A stretch of 64,000 bases of DNA from Pipra filicauda. Taxonomy: Eukaryota; Chordata; Aves; Passeriformes; Pipridae. The number at the start of each line of letters is the position of its first letter. The first letter of the stretch is position 1. Made by a program: the position numbers and the translations under genes. Shown piece by piece: positions 36,801 to 47,857 of this stretch. The stretch spans positions 1 through 64,000 of the forward strand of contig NW_024104507.1 of NCBI RefSeq assembly GCF_003945595.2, given 5' to 3'. Under the pieces are notes generated by a model. That model was not told the origin of the DNA and searched no databases. It saw only the letters and a list, made by a program, of their open reading frames with translations.

Positions 36801-37090
36801 CTGCATTGCAGGCTAAGACAAAACTGTAATTCAGAGTCTGTCATTTTACAACCACAAGTTTATGCCACTACTTTTGCTGTAGAAATAAGGAGCCAGCTGG
36901 GTCAGCTGGAACTAGCACTAGACTTTTGTTAGCATCATGGTTTAGGTCATCAGAAACAATTTGTAATTGCATCACTCTTTGTTTGCCAGCAACTCAGAGG
37001 CTGCACATCAGTATTGCTGGTGTAGTCATTTGCTAACACTCAATCCTGTGTTTGAGCCCTTAGACTGAAATGAGTTGATTGCAGATTAAG
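33822..37090. other. AT-rich DNA, no gene recognised
   Basis: There is nothing beyond short unassigned open frames (up to 98 codons at 34535-34831, minus) and a T-rich tract at 34692-34710. No repeat family or RNA gene was recognised. Confidence 0.55.
34692..34710. repeat. T-rich tract
   Basis: T5-G-T14. Simple sequence with no adjoining element recognised. Confidence 0.85.
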
Positions 37091-37119
37091 TTCAAGGTAA
37101 AACATGGTTTTACCTTGAA
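37091..37119. repeat. Perfect hairpin: 13-bp stem, 3-nt loop
   Basis: The left arm ttcaaggtaaaac (37091-37103) is the exact reverse complement of the right arm gttttaccttgaa (37107-37119), with ATG as the loop. The arms contain tcaaggt, which resembles the extended half-site of SF-1/ERR-type nuclear receptors, once on each strand. The stem is too short for a microRNA precursor. By base frequency it is the least likely chance palindrome I noticed in the window. Confidence 0.92.
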
Positions 37120-40100
37120 GATAAACACATTAAGGAAGTAAGAGTTTTCAGAGTTCATTATACAGTCTGATGAATTTGAGACATCTTGTTTTCTCTGAGG
37201 CTATGAAGTTGAGATCTGAGCTATTTAGGGAGACAGGGCTGTAAAACCCATCAAATTTTGTCATCCACCATCTCAGGCATCTTCCAGAAGATGTTAAATC
37301 CAAGAAGAGAATATTCCCTCCACAACTCCTCCCTTGCTACTTCTAACATACTTCAGAATCCTTTCTAAATTGAGAGGATGTTTTTGAAGTACACTTACTT
37401 AAGAGGAAGCATTGAGGGGTTTGAGTTGCTCCAATCAAAAAGAAATCATTTAAGTCCTGTTAAGGATTCTTCTGTTGCTGTGTGGTACTCAGCAGTTTGA
37501 GTTTGGCAACTTCTCGACACAGAAAAGTAATATATATAATGAAAAAATAAGAAATAAGAGATGAATGATCTTTTCCAGGCCAAGATGTCCAAAGTGTTAT
37601 GTAAAACTAAATTTTCAAAAGCTGGTGAAGAAACTTGGCTTTCCACCTAAGGCAAATCAGTATTATCTCTTAAGACCTTAGTAGCACCTTTAATGTTGTT
37701 TCCAATGGGAAACACTTTTGAAAAGAAATGCTGCAAATGCCAGGCTTCCTTTCAAAACTGGGCTTCACTTTTACAATGATAGACAAGTGATGATGGAGTG
37801 GAATTTCTACATGTAAAGCCTCTTTTCTGTGCCTGAATTTTGAGGTGTCTTAAGATCTCACCTTGTCTCTTTGTCATCTCATACAGGAAGTCCCAGAACA
37901 CACAAATTACCAGTAGTACCCTTTTGCTCTAAGATACAACCCTTGTAATGATTAGAGGGACTCTGGTCAAGCCCAAATTTCGGAGACTTCCCTCCTCCTG
38001 TTGAGTGCTGGCTGCTTTGCACTGCTTCTTGTCTCAGCCTGTCCGCTCCCTTGGTTGCTTGAGGCTTTAAAAGTTGCCCTCAGGCCCTTCTTCCTAAAAG
38101 TAGCTCTCAGCTCTTGTATTTCATTCTTGTTTGGACAGTAAATTCATGGGCTTTCTCTGTCCGTGTGTATGTACAGCCAGAGATAATTTTGTGGAACAGC
38201 AATCAGGAGAAAAGCCCAAGGCCTGGAGCCAAGGGAGAGAGGGACCTGCTGGACCATTAAGCAGTGTGTGCATAATTCATGCTGTGTCTGGGAGGAAGGA
38301 GCAGCAGCCCAGGCTCTCCCAGCCACCCTCTGTGGCTAAATTGATTTTGTGTATTGCAACCAAACTTGACTTATGCTGATTTACTTTACATGATGCGCAA
38401 TGGTTAATGAATGGGTAGATGGAATGGCTGTATCAACTGCAAAAATTGAATCTGAGAGATCAGGAGGCTCTTAAACTGTACCTGCTTGACACCTTGCTGT
38501 TGTCTCTGTGTGGGACAATACCTGGAAACCCTTGTTTGTGGACTAGTCAAGTGTTCACACAGAATTTTTAAAATAGAATTTTGTGTCTTTTGCACTTCAT
38601 TTCTTGTATACCCATTGCACGTAAACCTGGAGTTTCTGACAGAAAATTACAGCCCCAGTCCCAGAAAATACTGACTTTTCTGTTGTTCATTGATTGTCCC
38701 TGGTGGCACACTGCAGGGATGCCAGGAGACTGTCATTTCTGAATTTGGAGTTCTGCCTGGGGACGGAGGACTGAGCCTCAGCCACTGTGAGTGCCAGGCA
38801 GCTCTCAGATGAAAAGGGTTCTGTGGCCTGCAGCAAATAGCAAAGGTGCTGTCTGTGTGAGACAGGCTCTTCTAGCCTGTGTACAAGGGAGATAAAATCA
38901 GACAAAACTGGGAAAAGAAGGGCATTATGCATGTAAACAAACATGATAAAGACAGTACAGTGGCAGCGTTAGGAGAGGTTGGATAGAGCAGTTTCTAAGT
39001 AACTAATAAGTGGGGGGGTGAACGCTCCTCCTTTCAGAGGCAGTAATCTAATATCAGATATCTACATCCTAGGTGAATGCTACCATGAAAAATACAGCCC
39101 CATAGCATCTAGCATCTTTGGCTGGGCTTGGAAAAACCACCACCACAAAGAATGGTCTTTAGTCCTCTAAAGAGAGGGGTAGTGCCACACTCCTAACTGG
39201 ATTTTAAGCCGTGAATTGAGGTAAGAGCAGCCATTACCCAGTAAAACATTGTAAAGTGCATAAACATCATTGCTTGATATTTTATGGGCTCCTGTCAAGA
39301 TCATTCCAAGACCTGATTCATGGATTTGTTTAACTTAGGTTGTTGATGGCTTTACTTTTTTAAGAACAAGAATGACTGCTGCAGACTAATTAAAGCTCAG
39401 GAGAATAAAATACATTTGGAAATCACACTTTCAAGTAACCTGCAATACCTCTAAGATATATTTTTAGTAATGTAAGAAGCAACTCTAATCACTAAAATAA
39501 ACTCATCAATGTCCTCACTTCTGCTGGAATCAGGAATTTGGGCCACCATTCTCAGCATGTAGGTGTAAAAATCTGTCATTCAGTCTGGAAGCTGCAGGAA
39601 TATATTCCCTCTCTCCATATGAATCCCCATTCTGTATTGTGCCTGTCCAGAGTGTGAACAATTTCCTTTAACAAGAGCAGAGGGACAGTCAGTCTCATTT
39701 ACAGCCTCAAAAAGTCAAGAGTTTACAACATTCCTTACTGTGGCATACTTGGCACTCTAAAGGATATTGCTGTCTAGGTGGTAGTTCAGTAGACAACTCC
39801 TTTGGCTGGGATTTTCACTAGGAAATCTTCTAGAAGATTTATATCTGTGAATTTAAATTTTCTTGATGCCTCAAGCAGAAATGTTAATATCCAAACAAGG
39901 CCTTTGTAAGGAATACAGAATTGACAGCCACACAGTAAACACGAAACTTGGTTAGTGATTGAAAGGATTCAAAAATGACATGGTTGACAATACTCAGATG
40001 GAGGAAAATAAATTGTCTAGACTTTGCCAGCTTGTTTCCCATGGTTGTTCTGAGAGGTCTATTCTGTAGAAAAGGGGTGGCTGTAATAGCAGAAGTTGTA

Positions 40101-42271
40101 ACTGTCAATTTGTTAAAAGGCAAAGTAAATTATCAGCTTGAGAAAAACATTTTGGAATATTTCATCTATAATGTCCAACACCAGGGAGCAAAGTCTTTTT
40201 TTTTGAATATTTGTAATAGCATAGAAGTGATGAGGAAAGATGCTTTGGTAGGAGAGGGACTAAAACCAAAGTCGTGAAACAAAGTTTTAATTGAACATAA
40301 AATATCTGAAACTTAAATGAGCAATTTTTCATTTCTTCTGCAAGTTCTGTTCTAACCACTGAATCACACACAGAAATTGCAGTGACATAAACAGGATTTT
40401 CTTATAAATATCCATGCCAAGAAATGGCAAAATGGAAGTAGATATTTCTCATTATTTGCAAAAATGTTTCTGCATAATTACTTCTGCCAACATTTCATTG
40501 CTTTAGTATCCCCTTGAAGGATTGCCTTTCAAAGTGGGTTTTATTGCAGTCTTTAAAGATAATGCAAGGTTGTATCTCTGGTGCTTTAAGGGAAAAGGAA
40601 CTTAAAATGCAGGCTCCCATTTCTCTCTTTACCTAATCAGGGTGTGCCTGCAGTGCTTTTGAGAGTGTTTCAATGTTTCTGTAATATTTTCTGTAATGGT
40701 TTTACTTTCAGTAGAATGCATCTTGCAGAAGGTCACCAAAAGGTTGAGATGTACCAATTAGCAAATATTCTCATGATGTGCACAGCCTCAGTCTGAAACT
40801 CAGCTTGTAGCTTCATGTGAATTTTTGAATACAAGATGTGCTTCTAAAATTACCTTTAGCAGGTCACTTTTTAGTTTCTACCTTCTCATCGTATCCCCAG
40901 CAGTAATGGATCTTGGTTTTCCTGGATCCAATTACACTGCACAGGGCTATCCAGAGGATGTGGATACAGGCTAGTAAACTGCATATTTGAATTAATTTCC
41001 CATATAGAGTTTTTTGACCTCTGAGTGTCTTTTTATTTGCATGAAACACTCAACTCTGTATCACTGGGTCTATGAAAGCTAGAGCTGTCTCAGTCTTGAC
41101 TGTGTAGTTAACATGATCCTATACATTGATCCTACAAGGTGTGAAAAGATAAAGTTTTCTACCACCTCTGATCCTTGAGGACCCCAGTCTCAGCTGGTGT
41201 ATGAAGAGCTTTTGTAGGGTTTTTCACCTTGCAAGAGGATGCCACTGCTTTCTTTCAAGAGTGGCCAGCAGAAGAGAAAAGAGTTGTGCTGCTTCCCTCC
41301 AGCCTGGTGATCAGGGCATTCCCTGACAAGTAGAACAGCCATCTGTGTCTTGTACAGCAACTGCCTTGCATTAAATGCTCATGTTGCCTTTTAGGAGACA
41401 TCCCTGCTGTTTAGAAGGTGCTTCAGAATTCACTGGTTCAGGAATGAACGTCTGACTCCAGCACTTCTGTGGAGCACAAGAAAGTTTCTAGTTTCTGGTC
41501 CTTAATGCCTGGGCTGATTTTTTCCCCCATATTGTGTTATTAAGGAGCTGGTAACTAGAAACATAAAAAAAATTAATTGATTAATAAACCCCAAACCAAA
41601 AAACTCCCCACCCTGTCCTGCTAAAGAAAAAAGAAAACCTCTGAAACAGCTTTCCATGAACTCATCCTATGGAATCTCCTTCCTTCTTAACAGTTTGAGC
41701 TCTGCTTTTCATCCACTTGAATGAGCACAGGAGTGCAATAAGGATGTATTGTAACGTGGTAAATAATTACCTGCTAGCTTCAAGGAAGAAACAATGTTGG
41801 AATCACAGTTTCAGAGAGGGTGTTGACAGCAGAATATCTTTCCACCTGGGTGTCATCTTTTTGTGGAAATTAAATCTCAACCTCTATGGCCTTCAGTTTG
41901 GGTAGTGTCTCATAGAAGGTGGTTTCTGAGCTGCAAAGTTTTGATTCAAATTTTCCTATCCACATCTGATTAGGTATTAGATCTGGAGCATGGGGTCAAG
42001 TTTTTCCAGTCTTCATGCACAATATACTCTTAGGGAGAAAAAAATGCCCCAAGTACAGGGAAGGAAGGAGAGAAGGAAGGAAGTTACTCTGTTGTCCATG
42101 TAAACCTGAGGAACTGCATAGTTCTGTTTCATCCTATCACTTTCTGTCAAAGGTAGACATAGCTGGAGGTTTTGTTTGAACTCTACATGCTTCTGATTTC
42201 TTGAACATGTTCTTTCTCTACAGAGCACTGCTCACTGTGCAGGAAATTTTAAGTTGTAATTTCTTTTCAAG
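37120..42271. other. AT-rich DNA, no gene recognised
   Basis: Open frames reach 100 codons (39975-40277, plus) without any recognisable domain. A purine-rich tract of GGAA units lies at 42058-42084. No repeat family was recognised. The 38.1-38.3 kb and 38.7-38.9 kb stretches are somewhat richer in G+C but have no gene features I can defend. Confidence 0.55.
42058..42084. repeat. (GGAA)n purine tract
   Basis: Imperfect GGAA units with a GAGA interruption, on one strand. GGAA is the ETS core, and long GGAA microsatellites can act as ETS-factor sites, but this one is short. Confidence 0.85.
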
Positions 42272-42332
42272 CTACCACCAATTTTTCTCAGTAGAAAAGA
42301 ATTGACTTGGTGTCAATTTTAACTGGTGGTAG
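42272..42332. repeat. Possible three-way-junction fold, 61 nt
   Basis: The outer stem pairs ctaccacca (42272-42280) with tggtggtag (42324-42332), 9 bp. Inside lie two hairpins: ttttct/agaaaa (42283-42298, loop CAGT) and aattgac/gtcaatt (42300-42318, loop TTGGT). All stems are perfect. Together they form a closed multibranch structure. It lacks the conserved bases of a tRNA and matches no RNA family I know. Chance or a degraded terminal-inverted-repeat element are alternatives. Confidence 0.6.
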
Positions 42333-45300
42333 ATGGAGGGACATTTTTCCTACCTGCAGTAAAAAGGCCATGGCAACTCTGAGAGTACCTGCCTATGTCT
42401 GTTTCCTGTGAACTAAACAAAAATAAAATAAATAAAGTGCAGTCAGTTCTGAAAACTGATGCCTGTCCTTTTTCAGGAGCAGTTGAAAGTTAATTGAAAA
42501 GGGGGAAAAAAAAGGGTTTACTGCTCTCCCCATTTTTAGCTTAACTCTGCAGTAATCAGAGACTAAGAACTTTCTACATGCTCTTGGGAAAATGTCAATG
42601 TCTTCTATTTTGTTATGACATTTGAAAGCTGTGACAAATGAATACATACGTGTAACCCACTCACCAGTAGTCATTATACCTGTCCTTCCCATTTTGCCCA
42701 CTCTGTTGTACATGGGGAATTGTTTTGGTTCTCGGATATGGATCCTGTCTGTTCAGTTCAAACAATAATGGCTCGTGCATTAATTCTGATCACTGTCAAC
42801 AAGGATTAGCTGTGACAGTCCCCGGTGCTGTTTTCAATTTACAGGGCTGCAAATTTGGAGCCAGTGTAGCTGAACTTCAGTGCTGCTGAAGTGTGGTGAG
42901 CAGGAACCCCCACACAGTGGGGTTTGATGGCAAATTTTGCCACTCCTTCACATTATTGCTTGCCCACAGAAGCACTGCAGCACTGGATAATCCAACTGAC
43001 TCTCACCTGGGGCTGAACTAAGGTGCTCCTCATAGGGCTCTCACCTGCCAGGATGATATGTTGTGCTGTCTCAAACATGCCCATATGTTTTTGGGCAAAG
43101 TCATGTGATGAAGGTTGACACCAGATTCCCTGGAATGATTCAAAGTGAGTTCTAGCCATCCACAAAGGTGAATGTGGGTAGATCTCAGGCTATCCTCAGT
43201 GGGAGTAGGGGCATTGGCTACAGGCTCCTATGGTTACCTTGGGCTTTGGGTCTTGGTAGAGATGTGAACAGGGCTTTTGTAACAGCCTTTGAAGAATCTC
43301 TGTACATGTGCTGGTAGAAGTGTCTGCACACAGCTGATCCACCCAGTGCTTATACTGGCCAGTCATTACTTTTAATTAATAGCAGGATTGATTTGGAGAG
43401 AGGGGCTTCCAGACTGGGGAGAGAGGTAGATAATTTTCTATTTCGTCTTTTCTCTTCTTCTTTCGAAAATTGCACTCCTTCATCCTTGAGTTTTTTGCCA
43501 CATTAGATATGGACCAGATATATGAGACTTGTATGGAAGATACTCCATGATTCTGGGGGTTTGTACTTCAGTCAGTGGAAGGCTCAGACTAAAGACCAAG
43601 CCATGGTCTCGAACAGACATGAGTGTGCTAGAACAGCATTTGGTCTGAAGGGGGTGGAACATTAGCACATCTAAGCAGGCCTTTATGTTTACTGAGTTAC
43701 TGAAAATCCAGAACCCAGTTCCCATGTAGAATGGAAATAAAGACGAGAGATATTAATGAGAATTCAGAGTCTGTTGTTTCCCCTGATTTCCCTATGTTAG
43801 TACAGGCAATGCAATTTAATGAATCTATTGCTGCTTGGCTAAAAGGCTTTGTCTAACTTTTATTTTCCTTGTCTGTGACACTTTGCTATTTGCAAAGGGG
43901 TTATGCAGAAGTTAAACCATAGTAAGATTAAAATCAGGGTAATGAGAGTTACCCTGATGAGAGTGTGCTGACATCTGAGAGCAAATGTTTGACCTTCTGA
44001 ATTTTGAAGAAGCTGCTAAGAGCCTGGATGTGCAGTACACATGCCAGGGAGGCAGCGTAAAGAAAGGCCTGTCATATTTTGGCTCGGAGCCGACAGACAT
44101 GATTTGCAGCATCCTTGCAAAGAGGAAGCCTAGGTAGCTGTGTGATAAGCATGGAATAGACAGATTTCAGATATCCACATACAAATTCATTTTTTCCCTT
44201 CAGTTCAGAAACCACCAACATATCACATCCACAATGCCCCAAAGCATCCTCCCAGCCAGTTGGCTCTTAACAAGAATAGAACCAATTTCTTAATCCTTAC
44301 TACCACCTCCTGCCAACACACTATGGAAATAGAAGATGTATCTGCTTCAAAAAGCATTTGTCTGCTTTCCTGGGCAGGCTTATGCTTCAGAGGTGACAGC
44401 TGGTGCAGGAAAGAAGCACTTATTTATACATACGTATATATAAAAATATATCTATTTATATAAAAATATCCATGAAGATATATATATATATGTACATAAA
44501 TATATATGCATACAGCAAATGCTTTATGTGTGCATGTGTGTATATGAAAAGGAAGAAACCAAGGAAACAGATGAACTGCCAGTTTTCCTGTTCAATTTTA
44601 TGTCTTAGTGCTTTAGAAGAGTAGGGACAATGTCTGTATCTCTAATGAGCAGCAGACAGAGTAGACCTTATCTTGGGATGGTTTCTAGGCCTGGCAAAGT
44701 ACATTTTTTGCAAATTCTCAATTTGACATCAAATAAATTCTTAAATATGCAGAAGATCAACTGTCTTGGTTCTCCCCTTCATAAAAAAATAATCCTGCAC
44801 TCATCATTTACAGAGAGTGACTCAGTAAATTCTTGGTAATGACATCTGTAGTGAAAGGAAGTATCAAGAGAAACCGAAAGAAGGCAGTTGAATTTAAAGT
44901 TGCTAAAGACCTCAAAGAGAAAAGTAACTCATAATCCTTCTGAAAGAAAAGAAAATTCAACATGTTGACATACTCGTACAGAGTTAACAGATGCTACATG
45001 CCATAGCCTGAGCTCTCTGCAAATGAAAACTGCAATAAAAAGCATTTTAAGAATATGGATTTTATTTTTTTTTCCGAAAAAATCTCTTTTCTTGCTAAAT
45101 CTTTCTCAAATTCATATTAAACAACGTGCTTGCCTTGGCACTGAAGAGATGCAAAAATTGTCAATCTAAAAATTTGCTTCATCTCTAAGAGAACAAGCAC
45201 GCATTGGATACCAAATGCTGGCTTGAAATGTATGTATTCATTCCCAGTTTAGCATCTACTCATAGTACATAAAATGCAATGAGATATAAAGTGTACAGAA

Positions 45301-46842
45301 AACACTGCTCCCCCAACCCAGTTCTAATAGCACATACTTACCACCATTCTTATGTTAATGAGGTGTGTGTACAGGAAGATTAAAACCTGCCTTCACTCTG
45401 CTTAAAGAACCTGAGGGAGACCAACACATCTGGTCTAGGGGGAAGATCAGTCTGTCAAAACCATTATTTCACATCATTTGCAGCAGCTTAGAACAAGGGT
45501 GGGAAGGAGAGAAGGAGATTTATTAACTTCAAGGCAGCCATATATCTGTTCTATCCTACCTGCCACTTTCTCAATTTGTTTAATAATCAGTAGCCTTGAC
45601 ACTCACGTATTATCTTTAGTACCTTGATAACTTTTATTCTTAATTGCTCTCTTTTACTTGGTTGGTTATAGCTCAACTACTAGAAACCAAAAGGGGTTCA
45701 CATCAGGGCCAGCAAGTACTGGTGAGTGTTTCCTGGTCCAAACTCAAGTGGTGAGTGGTGATGCTACAGAAACTGTGGCTGTTTACTTGGGTTGATTGTT
45801 GTTTCCTAGAAAGATCTTAGATATCAAAAGGACATCTTTTGGAACAAAAGTGCATGGGTGTGATGGACAAATAGACAGATTTTACTAGTGACCCTGAGGA
45901 ACTGTATCTTTAGTCACATTGTCATTAGTGAAGCCAGTGGGCTTGTTTTAGCTCCCAGCTCCACAGCTCTTCCACAGAGCAGTGACATTTCCCTTAGAGT
46001 TTTAGTCAATTAATGCAAGAAATGTTATGAAAAACAGTAATATTTTGTCTGTTGTTCTGTTACTTGCTGAGAATAATGATACATGCATAAGAGATGGTAG
46101 TTGGTTGGGTACAAGCAGGTAGTGCAGATGGAGAAGGAAAGGTGTTTTTCAAAGCACTTAGAACTATTTTAATCCACTTTGTTACAGTGACATTGCCTCT
46201 AATCCTTTCCTGATATATTATTGATAAACGTTTCACAATGTACATCACAGTAGGATTCATCAGACTTGACATTTTATCCTCACAGTGCATTTGGGAAGCT
46301 CAGAAGTCTTCTATTTCCCATTTTACATTTACATTTATTTCTCATTTTCTTGACATTGAGAGAGAAGAGAGTGTAAGGCAAATTGTTTGAACTTCAGTTT
46401 CTGCAGTTAGGCAAGAACTGCTCATCTTGTTAAAAATCAGGCCAAAGATTTTGGTCTCTAAATATAGATTTAAAAATCTAATATTAGATACATCATATGG
46501 GAGAGATTGACCTCTGTGATTGACCAGTACTGTGTAAGGGCCCTACAGTAAATCTCAGAGACAGATTTTTGATCTCCTAAAGTTTCATTGCTAAAAAGTT
46601 ACTTTTACAAGGATTTTTATGCAAAAAAATCTTTAGACACATCTTAACAATGAGATTTAAGTTGGCTAAATGTGTTTGAAAAACTGGATTTCTTTTCAGA
46701 AACTGAACAAAAAAATAAGACAAAATAAGTTTTGGTCAGTTTGAATAAAAAAAATATTAACTGCTTGCTTGGGGATTTTCTTCTGAAACAACAAACCAAG
46801 AAAAAAAATGTTCTGGCTAGATATGAGATGGTTTAACTCAGT
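42333..46842. other. AT-rich DNA, no gene recognised
   Basis: The open frames (up to 106 codons at 42393-42713, minus) are unassigned. An AT microsatellite lies at 44421-44515. The segment around 42765-42860 contains TALE/homeobox-like words (ctgtcaa, ctgtgacag, attaat) but no proof of function. Confidence 0.55.
44421..44515. repeat. AT-rich (TA)n/(TATT)n microsatellite
   Basis: An imperfect alternation of tata, ttta and acata units over about 95 bp, including a pure (AT)n run near 44479-44491. The overlapping short open frames rich in Y and I are artefacts of this tract. Confidence 0.9.
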
Positions 46843-46950
46843 AAAAAAAAAAAATTGATTTTTTTTTTGAGCTTGTGTCTCTTTTTTAAGAAAAATATTG
46901 AGTATGCGTATTTTTCCAGCTGAATTGATTTAAGTTAAAAAAAAAAAAAA
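46843..46950. repeat. Cluster of A and T homopolymers
   Basis: A12 (46843-46854) and T10 (46859-46868) face each other and can pair across TTGA. A further A14 run lies at 46937-46950. Several shorter A runs precede them. Such stiff tracts tend to exclude nucleosomes. No element is recognised. Confidence 0.8.
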
Positions 46951-47822
46951 GGTATAAAAGTTTAAACTCAAAACTTTTTACTCATGCCTTGTTGTAAATA
47001 AGTACTTTGTCTGGTTAGTCCTCCAAAATTTTGTATAAACCTTTATTTTGAATTTATGAGAGCTCTGATTATGAAGCTCAATATTGTAACTTGGACTCAA
47101 GCAACCTCTGTATGAGCCCTCTGGGTAATGTCCTGTTACAAGTGAATTCTTCCTTCTTTCTGTTTAGTTTGGTTTGGTTTATTGTTGTTTTGTTTTCTTG
47201 GAAGTGTGACTTTTCTGAGGACTGTCATAATACAGATGATATGTAGTCCATTGCTTACTTTACCACAACACATTGTGCATCCTAAATATCCGTGTTTGTC
47301 ACAAACTCAGGCCAGTACAGATACTATAATCTAGTTTATTAAATAAGCTGATTAGTGTTTATTTAATTGGATAACTAAGAAGTTAATAGCACACAAAGCT
47401 GAAGAGCCTTAACAGTGGAGTCTGACAAGAAAAACAGATACAAAAATCACTAGTATGGGGAATCAGGTCTTATTTAAAAATTAAATTATACAAATCCATT
47501 CAATTACCTTGAATTAATTCCTAAGTGTACCCATGCACACACTGTGAAACATCATTAAGATCCATCACAGTCATATTGATTTGAATTAATTCTCTGCAAC
47601 AGCAGAGATCCATGCACTATTTTGTAAACTAAATCAACTTTTCAAGAGCTCTGTTCTCCAGTAGTTCAACAGAGAAAAGCAGAGAAGACCAAGAAACAGC
47701 ACCCAAAGTCAAACCTGTGACTATTGTGTGATACAACGAGCTCAGGCATTTTGAGTCTCACCCCAGCAGCACCAAGTTCACCAGAGACTGCAAAACCCTG
47801 TCCAAAACCAGGGTAAGTTAGG

Positions 47823-47857
47823 TTTTTCTTTCTTTCTTTTTTTTTTTTTTTTCCCCC
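47823..47857. repeat. (CTTT)n followed by T and C runs
   Basis: A few TTTC units run into about 17 T and then CCCCC. On the minus strand this yields the lysine-rich stretch of overlapping open frames, which are therefore discounted. Confidence 0.85.

Noticed and set aside
39975..40277. 100-codon plus-strand open frame
   Set aside because: No domain, signal or homologue was recognised, and its length is within what this AT-rich sequence can give by chance.
44403..44624. Open frame rich in Y and I
   Set aside because: It is produced by the AT microsatellite at 44421-44515.
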